DNA of 64,000 bases. Source: Segatella buccae ATCC 33574 (GTDB lineage: Bacteria; Bacteroidota; Bacteroidia; Bacteroidales; Bacteroidaceae). Position numbers and translations under genes: made by a program. This document shows positions 36,849-44,517 of this stretch, piece after piece. The notes beneath the pieces were generated by a model. It was not told where the DNA came from. It saw only the letters and a program-made list of their open reading frames with translations, and searched no databases. The DNA is taken from assembly GCF_000184945.1 (NCBI RefSeq), contig NZ_GL586311.1, positions 700,368 through 764,367 on the forward strand, read 5' to 3'. The number at the start of each line of letters is the position of its first letter. Position 1 is the stretch's first letter.

Positions 36849-37180
36849 TTTGCATTCGGGCCAAGATTTGTGTATCTTTGCATGAGCAAGGGAAGCGCGA
36901 GAGCGTTTCCTTTTTTTTATAAAAAGCTCTCAACAAGCCCCCCAACCTCCTAAAGGGGGGCTTTTCCGGCCTGAATGACCTCTCAAAAGGGCCCTTCTGA
37001 GGTTGTCATTCGGGCCGGACGAGCCTCCAAGTGTGGCCGTTTCGCAATGTCGTTTGGGCCGAGTGAGAAAATAGATGGGGCAAATTTGACGAATAAGCCG
37101 AATGAGAAGAGATGGGAAAATGGACTTGGAGAAATGTCGTGTAAGCCTTTTTCCAAAGATTTAATAGTTCGTGCTATATA
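36849..37180 (+). repeat. Dispersed intergenic repeat, copy C (plus orientation)
   Basis: TTTG (36849-36852), 20 bases, TATCTTTG (36873-36880); hairpin 36890-36911 with T-run; CCTCCTAAAGGGGGGC element; CGGGCCGGACGAGCCTCC and CAAGTGTGGCCGTTT phrases; terminal TTTAATAGTTCGTGCTATATA to 37180. It lies in a 754-base gene-free gap between the DUF6377 gene and the 3' end of the GH3 gene. Confidence 0.88.
36886..36918 (+). ncRNA. Predicted hairpin RNA of repeat copy C
   Basis: Stem GGGAAGCGC (36890-36898) with GCGTTTCCT (36903-36911), closing G-T pair, GAGA loop; eight T's at 36911-36918. Confidence 0.4.
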
Positions 37181-37207
37181 CGTGAAAGGGCCACAGTTGG
37201 AAACTCA

Positions 37208-37243
37208 AACAGCCACAGTTGCGATGCAACTGTGGCTGTTCTG
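37208..37243. terminator. 15-bp perfect stem with 3-base loop
   Basis: AACAGCCACAGTTGC (37208-37222) pairs exactly with GCAACTGTGGCTGTT (37226-37240), loop GAT; CTGTT follows. No plus-strand gene lies upstream, so what it would terminate is unclear except transcripts entering from repeat copy C. Confidence 0.5.
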
Positions 37244-37476
37244 TTAGCTCATTCGGCCTCTTTCAGACCCCTTTTCGGACTCTTGAATGCGTCAAAAATA
37301 TTCAAACAGCTGACTCTCAACGATTTAAAAGTACCGCCAAAATTCGCGTATTTTCACCCGGAGGCATGTTCGATGAGTATAGCTCAAGCACAGGGTCCGA
37401 AAAGCAGTAGTTTATTTGACAAAATCGGAGACTCCCGTCAAGGTCGGACAAAAGGTCGGACCGGCTCCACTTTTCA
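37244..37476. other. Intergenic sequence without recognisable content
   Basis: Between the hairpin and the GH3 stop codon. No coding frame, promoter or repeat was recognised; the short frames here have no protein-like composition. Confidence 0.5.
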
Positions 37477-39768
37477 CTATTCCACTTTCAGGACGGCGGC
37501 CTTCACATCGCGGCTGTTGGGCCCGATCATCACATCGAAATCGCCGGGGTCGAGCACCTCGCGCAGATCGTTGTTGTAGAAAGTGAGCAGCGAGGGAGTG
37601 ATGGTGAAATTCACCCGGCGGCTCTCGCCGGCCTTGAGACGGATGCGACGGAAGCCTTTGAGCTCTTTTACCGGACGGGAGAGCGAGGCCACACGGTCGT
37701 GGATGTATAGTTGCACGATTTCGTCGGCATCGCAGCCACCGATGTTCGTCACCGTCACCGAGGCCTCCACGCTGCCTGTCGGGCCCATCGTGGTACTGCT
37801 CAACGCCACGTCGCTGTAACGGAAAGTGGTGTAACTCAACCCGAACCCGAAAGGATAGAGCGGATCGTTGCGCACGTCGAGATAGTTACTTCTGTATTTC
37901 CGAAACGCCTGCTCGCCCTCTCGCACGGGCCGCCCCGTGGGCAGATGGTTGTAGTAGAGGGGCACCTGACCGAGCGACCGCGGCATGGTGACGGTGAGTT
38001 TGCCCGAAGGCACCTTGTCGCCGAACAGCACATCGGGGATGGCATCGGCCAACTCCGAACCACCAAACCACACATTCATGATGGCAGGCACGTGCTCGTT
38101 TTCCCACGCAAGCACCGTGGGACGGCCCGAGAAGTGGAGCAACACGAGCGGTTTGCCAAGTGCCACGAGGCGGCGCAGCAGGTCGGCTTGCGCGTCGGGC
38201 AGCGAAAGATCGGAGCGGGAAGCGCACTCGCCGCTCATCTCGGCCAGTTCGCCCATGGCACAAACGATGACATCGGCCTCACCGGCCAGGCGCAATGCCT
38301 CTGCCCGCGCTGCCTGCTTGTCTACCCGGGGAATGGGCCGGCCAAACGTACCGGCCTCCTGCACAGCCTCATCATCGTAGATGTTGCACCCCTGTGCATA
38401 GACGATGCGGGCCTTGTCGGCCACGGCACGCTCCATGCCCTCGCGCAAAGTGCTGTAACGGTCGGGGGTGTCGCCCGTAGACCAACAGCCCACCACATTG
38501 CTGCGCGTGTCGCCCAACGGCCCGATGAGGGCTATCGTGCCCTCTTTCTTCAAAGGCAGCAGTCGGCTGTCCTCTCCGTTGGAGGCTGCACCGGGCATCC
38601 GGTCGTTTTTCAGGAGCACGAAAGTCTCGGCCGCCATCTGTCGGGCGGCGGCACGGTGCTCGGCCGTGTAGAGCTCGGTCTTGGCCCGCCGGGCATCGCA
38701 AAAACGGTAGGGATCGGTGAAAAGTCCGAGCTTGTATTTCGCCTCAAGCACCCTCCGACAGGCCCTGTCTATCTCTTCCACGCCCACCTTGCCGGCTTTC
38801 ACGGCCTCGGCAAGAGTCTTGGCGAAAGCATCAGAACACATATCCATATCCGTGCCTGCATGGAGTGCCTGCACGGAAGCCGCCTTCAGGTCGCCCACAC
38901 CGTGGGCCACCATTTCGCCGATGGCCCCATAGTCGGTCACGAGAAAGCCGTCGTAGTGCCACCGGTCGCGCAGCACATCGGTCAGCAGCCAGCGGTTGCC
39001 CGTGGCGGGAATGCCGTCTACCACGTTGAAGGAAGACATGAACGAACCCGCTCCGGCCTCGGCAGCTGCCTTGAAAGGCGGAAAATATTGGTTGAACATG
39101 CGCTGGCGGCTCATGTCCACCGTGTTGTAGTCGCGCCCGGCTTCGGCTGCCCCGTAGAGGGCATAATGCTTCACGCAGGCCATCACATTCTCCCGGCCGT
39201 AGTTGCCTTGAAAACCGCGAATCATGGCTTCTCCGATGCGGCTGCCGAGAAACGGGTCTTCGCCGTTGCCCTCGGCTATGCGGCCCCACCGGGGGTCGAG
39301 GGCGATGTCTACCATGGGGCTGTACACCCAGTTGATGCCCTGTGCCGATGCCTCCCGGGCGGCTATCCGGGCCCCTTGTTCGATGGCTTCGAGATCCCAG
39401 CTGCACGACTGGGCGAGCGGAATGGGGAACACCGTCTGATAGCCGTGTATGACATCCTGCCCGAAGAGCAGTGGTATGCCCAATCGGCTTTTCTTGACAG
39501 CCACTTCCTGAAGGGCCCTGATCTTGTCCACGCCCTTCACGTTGAGCACGGCTCCGAGCCGGCCATTAGCCGCCAAGTCGGCCAGCGGACTCTTCATCAC
39601 CGCCCCCGTGGTGATGTCGCCGCCGGGCAGTAGGTTGAGCTGTCCTATCTTCTCCTCCAGCGTCATCTTCGAGAGGAGATTGTCTACAAATGTATTCATG
39701 GGTTCCGTCCGGGCCGTGGCCAACAGCGACAGACAGGCCAAAGAGAGGGAAAGCACTGATTTTTTCAT
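37477..39768 (-). CDS. GH3 beta-glucosidase (BglX-like)
   Basis: Periplasmic exo-beta-glucosidase that would finish degradation of beta-glucan oligosaccharides. A signal peptide (KKSVLSLSLACLSLLATA) precedes the GH3 N-terminal TIM barrel (about 25-370: MTLEEKIGQLNLLPGGD, VYSPMVDIALDPRWGRIAEG, KHYALYGAAEAGRDYNTVDM, and LVTDYGAIGEM with the nucleophile Asp), the GH3 C-terminal domain (about 395-625: IALIGPLGDTRSNVVGCW) and a fibronectin-III-like domain (YPFGFGLSYTTFRYSD to the end). Length 763 is normal. It is the last gene of the minus-strand beta-glucan operon, 46 bases after GH16. Preference for beta-1,3 linkages is inferred from context. Confidence 0.95.
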   Translation of the reverse strand: MKKSVLSLSLACLSLLATARTEPMNTFVDNLLSKMTLEEKIGQLNLLPGGDITTGAVMKSPLADLAANGRLGAVLNVKGVDKIRALQEVAVKKSRLGIPLLFGQDVIHGYQTVFPIPLAQSCSWDLEAIEQGARIAAREASAQGINWVYSPMVDIALDPRWGRIAEGNGEDPFLGSRIGEAMIRGFQGNYGRENVMACVKHYALYGAAEAGRDYNTVDMSRQRMFNQYFPPFKAAAEAGAGSFMSSFNVVDGIPATGNRWLLTDVLRDRWHYDGFLVTDYGAIGEMVAHGVGDLKAASVQALHAGTDMDMCSDAFAKTLAEAVKAGKVGVEEIDRACRRVLEAKYKLGLFTDPYRFCDARRAKTELYTAEHRAAARQMAAETFVLLKNDRMPGAASNGEDSRLLPLKKEGTIALIGPLGDTRSNVVGCWSTGDTPDRYSTLREGMERAVADKARIVYAQGCNIYDDEAVQEAGTFGRPIPRVDKQAARAEALRLAGEADVIVCAMGELAEMSGECASRSDLSLPDAQADLLRRLVALGKPLVLLHFSGRPTVLAWENEHVPAIMNVWFGGSELADAIPDVLFGDKVPSGKLTVTMPRSLGQVPLYYNHLPTGRPVREGEQAFRKYRSNYLDVRNDPLYPFGFGLSYTTFRYSDVALSSTTMGPTGSVEASVTVTNIGGCDADEIVQLYIHDRVASLSRPVKELKGFRRIRLKAGESRRVNFTITPSLLTFYNNDLREVLDPGDFDVMIGPNSRDVKAAVLKVE

Positions 39769-39814
39769 GTCAATTTCGGTTTAATGGTTGATGATATAAG
39801 GATTCCTGGCCACC

Positions 39815-40933
39815 TTATTTCTGATAGACACGCACGTAGTCGACGGCCATTGTGGCCGGCAGAGCCGTCTCGTCGACTCCCTGCTGACCGCCCCAGTCAC
39901 CACCCCAGGCCAGATTGAAGATGATGTAGAAGGCCTTGTCGAAGGGCCAGGCATCGCGGCCCGTACCGTCGTTGCGGTAGGTGAGCAGTGTCTCCCCATC
40001 CACAAAAAACGTTATATGGTCGGCCGTCCACTCCATGGCATAGATGTGGAAGCCCGTCGTGGCACCGGCCACCATGCGCCGTGCGCTCTCGATGGCTGTG
40101 CCGGTGTTGTTGTACTTGGTGCAATGGATGGTGCTGTGAACCACATTCTCATTGAATCCCACATGCTCCATGATATCTATCTCGCCGTCGGCGGGCCACG
40201 ACTTGAAGTCTACAGGCATCATCCAGAAGGCCGGCCACGTGCCTTTGCCCTTGGGCAGTCGCATTTTTGCCTCCATGTAGCCATACTTCCAACCCTTGGC
40301 GGGCAGGGCATAGAGTCGGCCGGAGTAGATCTTCCCGCCTATCTTGCGAGCCGTGACAGAGAGCACACCATTGTCTACGGCGATGAGCTTCTGCCCGTCT
40401 ATCTCTGCCGTCCCGGGATAAATTTGCAGTTCGTTGTTGACTTTTCCGGCCGGCCAGTTTTCTATCTTCCAGTCGGCAGAGAGGCTCGGAGCGTCAAACT
40501 CGTCGTGCCACACAAGCCGATAGCCCTCTGGGCCCTTGAGCGAGTCGGGCGTTTCTGAAGCCTCAGCAGCCGCTTGGGTCACGGGGATGGACACCCGCGA
40601 AGAGCCCGACATCACCACCACATGCCCCGAACGGGCTTCGCAGGAGGTATTGGCAGTTATCTTCAAGGCTATCGTGCCCGTAGTTTTGGCGGTGCCGGAG
40701 GTGGTGACAGTCACCCAACTGCTGCAAGCCTCATCGGCATAGGCGTTCCAGTCCTTGGGTGCGGTGATGCTGATGCGCTGCTCGGTTTCCTTGTCGGTCA
40801 CGCTCACGGAGGCCGGACTGACCGTTATGCCCTCTGCAGAGGGCGCCGCTCCACCATCGTTGTCACTGCCGCCGCAAGCGGAGAAAGACAGCAGTGCGGA
40901 AAGAAACAGACTTAATAACATGTACTTTTTCAT
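39815..40933 (-). CDS. GH16 endo-beta-1,3(4)-glucanase lipoprotein with BACON-type domain
   Basis: Surface endoglucanase (laminarinase type). Lipoprotein signal with lipobox SFSAC (Cys20), Gly/Asp-rich linker, a BACON-like domain about residues 35-120 (ITVSPASVSVTDKETE, SSRVSIPVTQAA), then a GH16 beta-jelly roll: YRLVWHDEFDAPSLSADW, NNELQIY, GYMEAKMRLPKGKGTWPAFW and the catalytic GEIDIMEHVG (ExDxxE, near 250-258), ending MAVDYVRVYQK. Length 372 fits. It lies between the surface glycan-binding protein and GH3 genes. A 10-bp hairpin just upstream may set its expression relative to the genes before it. The BACON assignment is from pattern only. Confidence 0.94.
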   Translation of the reverse strand: MKKYMLLSLFLSALLSFSACGGSDNDGGAAPSAEGITVSPASVSVTDKETEQRISITAPKDWNAYADEACSSWVTVTTSGTAKTTGTIALKITANTSCEARSGHVVVMSGSSRVSIPVTQAAAEASETPDSLKGPEGYRLVWHDEFDAPSLSADWKIENWPAGKVNNELQIYPGTAEIDGQKLIAVDNGVLSVTARKIGGKIYSGRLYALPAKGWKYGYMEAKMRLPKGKGTWPAFWMMPVDFKSWPADGEIDIMEHVGFNENVVHSTIHCTKYNNTGTAIESARRMVAGATTGFHIYAMEWTADHITFFVDGETLLTYRNDGTGRDAWPFDKAFYIIFNLAWGGDWGGQQGVDETALPATMAVDYVRVYQK

Positions 40934-40970
40934 TTTTTCAATATCTATATACCTTAGCGTTTAAAAAGTT

Positions 40971-41019
40971 CAGAGGGAGTCAGGGCGTTGCACCAACGTC
41001 TTTAGGTCAACTCCCTCTG
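40971..41019 (-). promoter_or_regulatory. Intergenic hairpin within the beta-glucan operon
   Basis: CAGAGGGAGT (40971-40980) pairs exactly with ACTCCCTCTG (41010-41019); a smaller CGTTG/CAACG stem lies inside. It sits between the glycan-binding protein and GH16 genes with no T-run on the minus strand, more like an RNA processing or stabilising element than a terminator. Confidence 0.45.
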
Positions 41020-41036
41020 TTCAAGCCATCATCCCG

Positions 41037-42923
41037 TCATTTGGCCGTCTTCTGCAAAATGATTTTGCCGACGGAGACATGCGTGTCGGCCTCGTTGCCG
41101 CCAAAGTCCAACACCAGTTCGAGGGCGGGCGCAGCACCATTAGGCAGCACCACGGCCGGCACTTTGAGCACGCACTCCTCGTAGGCCTTCACAGTCACCT
41201 CTTTGGCAAACAGGAAGTTGGCATCGGAAGCCGTGTCGGTGAGTTTCACCATGAAGGTGCCTGACTTGTCGGTGTTGATGGTGCAACTGAAGTCGTAGGA
41301 TGTCTCGGCCTCGGCGGGGATGGTCGTTGTGATGAAGCACTGCGCCTGCCAACGATCCGTGGTGGCTTCGGGCAATGTGTAGGAGAATTTGCCATTGTCG
41401 AACACCAGTTCGGGGTCGGCTATCTGCTTCCAGCCGGGGGCATAGAAGTAACGGGTGGTGAAGCCGGCCGTGCCCTTGTCGTCTACGCCGGCCTTCCAGA
41501 GATTGGACGGCGCGTCGTAGGTGTAGACCGTCTTGTCGTCTTCCGCAGGAGCCTCGATGCCGTCACAGCCATGCTCTTGCAAGTCGATGCGGCTCACGGT
41601 GACCTCCGTGTTCTCGGCATTGCCGCCGAAATCGAGTACCAGTGTCACCTTGTCTATGTCGATTCCCTTCATGTTGCTCTTATAGAACACGTAGGGCTCG
41701 TAGGCTTTCAGCTTGATGGTCTCGGTGAAGAAGAACGTGTTGTCGTCGCCCTCCTTGAACAGTTTCACGGTCACGTTATCGTGATTGGTGTTGGAGATGA
41801 ACTTGGCCGAGAAGTCATAGCTGTTGGCACTGTTGGTGGCCATGTCGGTGTGGAAGAACACTTGGGCCTGCCATTGCTGCGTGGTGGCTGTGGGCAAGCT
41901 GATAGTGTAGCTGTTGCCGTCGGCCTTCACGGTGGGGTCGGCTATCTGCGACCATCCGGGAGCGTAATAGAAGGTATGGGTGAACTTGCTGTTTTTCCAC
42001 AGATTGCAGTCGCTGTCGGCATTGAAGCCTTGGAAGCCTTCGCTGCCGGCGGTCAGGATGAAGTGCCACGAGATGTTGGCGGCTTCGTTGTCATAGACGA
42101 GATCGAGCTGCGTGGCAGTGATGTTCTCAATGCGGAAGCGCGGACGGTCATACTGCGCGTCGGCCGAGAGATAGGGAAAGAGCGTCTTGGCCGGCAACAC
42201 CAAGTAGAGTGCGGTGCCTTCCACCTCGAAGTGATAGTCGGCCGTTTGCTGCTCCACATTGGCCGTGTAGTCGTTGCCGTTGCCGGGATTGGTGCCGAAG
42301 GTGGCCCCTTTGTTCACATACACTGTGCCCCCCTTGCCGGGATCGTAGGTGTAGCCACTCTCCGTGGTGAAGGTCAGGCGGTCGTCGTAGAGCCCCATGG
42401 CGGCCTTCTCGTTGGGCTGCGCACTATACCAGCCGGTGCCCGTAGTGCCCAGCGGTCCGCAACCGAGATGCCCGGCGAGCGTGTTGGCGATGCGCCACTC
42501 CTTGCTCTTGCCCGACTTCTCCGACCCTCCGGCCAAGAGATTGTAGTACTGGTCGAAGTTGACTATCGAGTTGTCAATGTGGAACGACAGTGTGTCGGTA
42601 CCTGCACTGATGCCGTTGCGGTTGCCTATGCGGTAGGGAATCTTATAGTCACCGGCCACGGAGAAAATCACCGTCTGACCGTTGACGGTGGAATAGGTGG
42701 TCTTCTTGCCGCTCGGAAGCAGCCACACGGGATAGCTCGCGGCATTGTCGAGCGTGAAGGTCACGGCATTGGTGGTCTGGTCGACGGCAGCTGTGGCCTT
42801 GGCATCCATGATGGAGGGCACCCCGCTCTGGTCGGGACCGGCAAACTCTTCGGGCGAGCAGGCGGCAAAGGCCAATGCTGCCAACAGTGCGCCACAGGTG
42901 TTTTTGAATATCTTGTTCATCAT
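41037..42923 (-). CDS. Surface glycan-binding lipoprotein with PKD-like and two repeated CBM4-like modules
   Basis: Third member of the SusCD-SGBP unit. The frame continues upstream into the SusD gene; ATG 42923 (or 42920) starts a lipoprotein signal with lipobox LAFAAC, giving about 628 residues. After a PKD-like domain (PVWLLPSGKKTTYSTVNG), the middle carries a large beta domain, and the C-terminal half is two copies of one module: FYYAPGWSQIADPTV and FYYAPGWKQIADPELV, each followed by W-QAQ-F, YDFS and LVLDFGGN (near residues 345-485 and 500-628). These look like CBM4-type jelly rolls that bind beta-glucan. The same gene order with GH16 and GH3 is known for beta-1,3-glucan loci in Bacteroides. 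Ligand is inferred from context. Confidence 0.85.
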   Translation of the reverse strand: MMNKIFKNTCGALLAALAFAACSPEEFAGPDQSGVPSIMDAKATAAVDQTTNAVTFTLDNAASYPVWLLPSGKKTTYSTVNGQTVIFSVAGDYKIPYRIGNRNGISAGTDTLSFHIDNSIVNFDQYYNLLAGGSEKSGKSKEWRIANTLAGHLGCGPLGTTGTGWYSAQPNEKAAMGLYDDRLTFTTESGYTYDPGKGGTVYVNKGATFGTNPGNGNDYTANVEQQTADYHFEVEGTALYLVLPAKTLFPYLSADAQYDRPRFRIENITATQLDLVYDNEAANISWHFILTAGSEGFQGFNADSDCNLWKNSKFTHTFYYAPGWSQIADPTVKADGNSYTISLPTATTQQWQAQVFFHTDMATNSANSYDFSAKFISNTNHDNVTVKLFKEGDDNTFFFTETIKLKAYEPYVFYKSNMKGIDIDKVTLVLDFGGNAENTEVTVSRIDLQEHGCDGIEAPAEDDKTVYTYDAPSNLWKAGVDDKGTAGFTTRYFYAPGWKQIADPELVFDNGKFSYTLPEATTDRWQAQCFITTTIPAEAETSYDFSCTINTDKSGTFMVKLTDTASDANFLFAKEVTVKAYEECVLKVPAVVLPNGAAPALELVLDFGGNEADTHVSVGKIILQKTAK

Positions 42924-42943
42924 ACTTATCTTGATTGAAAGGG

Positions 42944-44470
42944 TTAATAATTGTGCTGAACGAGTCCACCACCGGCAGCATCGATTTCGGCCTGCGGGAT
43001 GGGTACATACTTGCGAGCCTCGCTCCAAGTATTCTTGCGGTAGCCGTCGGCATCGGGGACGAGCACGGAAGCAGCCTTGCCCGTGCGCACGAGATCCCAA
43101 TAGCGCTTACCCTCGCCCATAAACTCAAGGTCGCGCTCGGCAATGATGTTGTCGATGGTGGCCGCCTTGTTGTCGGTGAGGCCCGAACGGTGATGCACGA
43201 GGTTGAGATATTGCTGTGCATCGGCAGCCGACCCGTTGGTGCGGACAAGCAGTTCGGCAGCATTGAGCAAGGTCTCGGCATAGCGGTAGATGCGCAGATT
43301 GTTGGCATAGTTGCCGTCGGTGGCACCGGCTATGTTCTGCAAGTTGGCACTGCGGGCAATGTACTTGCTGAGCCAGATGCCCGTATCCTCATAGCGGGGT
43401 TTGTAGGAACCCGAAGCAGGACGATAGCAGGTGGCATCGCGACGGGCATCGCCGGAAGCAAACTTGTCGTAGGCATCCGTTCTGACCGGTGCGGCTCCCC
43501 ACCCGTTATCTACACCGTCGGCAGCCACACCGCCCTCGGGACTGATGAGCCGGGGCAGCCATGTGCCTCCCACATTGCCCACTCCGCCGCCGTAGGCACG
43601 CTTGCCATTGGGGCCGTCGGTGTAGTTGATTTCGAAAATACTTTCCTTCGTCCATTCCCCTTCTTTCGTCCAAAGGGCGGCATAGTCGTCATGAAGGGCA
43701 AACTGCCCGCTGCTGATGATCTGCCGCATGTATTCCAGCGCCTTGGAATAGCGGCTTTCGTCGTTCTGATACATCACCATTTCGGCATAGAGCATGTAGG
43801 CCGTGGCGCGGTTCACCCGCCCGAGATTGGCATCGTCCCACTGCATGGGCAGCGCACCAATGGCGATGGCTTCTTCCAGAGAGGTGATGATGGCATCGTA
43901 GGCCGCATCGGGAGCTGATTGCTCGCAGGTGTAGGGAGAGGTCAGATTCTTCATGTAGACGGGGATGTAGCCGTAGAACTTCCACAGCTGGCAGTAATAG
44001 AACGCCCGCAACACCATCGCCTCCTCGGTGTAGAGCTTCTGGTGTTCGGCAGTGATTTTGTCCTTTCCGGTCTCTACATACGATAGCACGTCGTTGGCGT
44101 TCTTCACCCCCAGATAGCACTGTTTCCATATTCCTTCGAGCGTGTGGAGCGGGTCGGCCTTGAAATCTTCCATGTAGTGCCAATAGGTGTAGTCGTTGAG
44201 GTCGGCTCCGCCGGCCCAGAAGTTGTCGGTCATCACCTCGCTACAAATGTTGATGGGGTTATAGGTGGCACCGTTCCAGTCGAAAAGGCGCATGGGATGA
44301 TAGGTTGCCGCCACGGCTTCGTAGATGTGTTCGTCGGTGGAGAAATACTCTGTCAGTGTCATCTTCTTGCCGGGTTCCACCTCCAAAAAGGAATCTTTGC
44401 AGCCTGTCAGCACAAGGAGAGCAGCGAGCAAAGCTGCAATACCTAACTTATATAATATGTTCGTTTTCAT
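42944..44470 (-). CDS. SusD-like glycan-binding lipoprotein of the beta-glucan locus
   Basis: SusD family protein of 508 residues. ATG 44470 is preferred to the upstream TTG; it gives a signal peptide and lipobox LLVLTGC (Cys near 24), followed by KDSFLEVEPGK, the typical start of mature SusD proteins. Internal signatures include EEAMVLRAFYYCQLWKFYG and YPAETLLNAAELLVRTNG-like helices (actual sequence YRYAETLLNAAELLVRTNG); the C-terminal ERDLEFMGEGKRYWDLVRTG motif is clear. Encoded 47 bases after SusC and 20 bases before the surface glycan-binding protein, so co-transcription is expected. Confidence 0.96.
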   Translation of the reverse strand: MKTNILYKLGIAALLAALLVLTGCKDSFLEVEPGKKMTLTEYFSTDEHIYEAVAATYHPMRLFDWNGATYNPINICSEVMTDNFWAGGADLNDYTYWHYMEDFKADPLHTLEGIWKQCYLGVKNANDVLSYVETGKDKITAEHQKLYTEEAMVLRAFYYCQLWKFYGYIPVYMKNLTSPYTCEQSAPDAAYDAIITSLEEAIAIGALPMQWDDANLGRVNRATAYMLYAEMVMYQNDESRYSKALEYMRQIISSGQFALHDDYAALWTKEGEWTKESIFEINYTDGPNGKRAYGGGVGNVGGTWLPRLISPEGGVAADGVDNGWGAAPVRTDAYDKFASGDARRDATCYRPASGSYKPRYEDTGIWLSKYIARSANLQNIAGATDGNYANNLRIYRYAETLLNAAELLVRTNGSAADAQQYLNLVHHRSGLTDNKAATIDNIIAERDLEFMGEGKRYWDLVRTGKAASVLVPDADGYRKNTWSEARKYVPIPQAEIDAAGGGLVQHNY

Positions 44471-44517
44471 AATCAATCTTCTTTTGGGTTATATTCCTAA
44501 TGATGGTTGCACTTGGG

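Noticed and set aside
37711..39633. 640-codon plus-strand open frame opposite GH3, and a 636-codon one opposite SusC at 44656-46566
   Set aside because: Same antisense shadow effect; the minus-strand genes are complete and well conserved.
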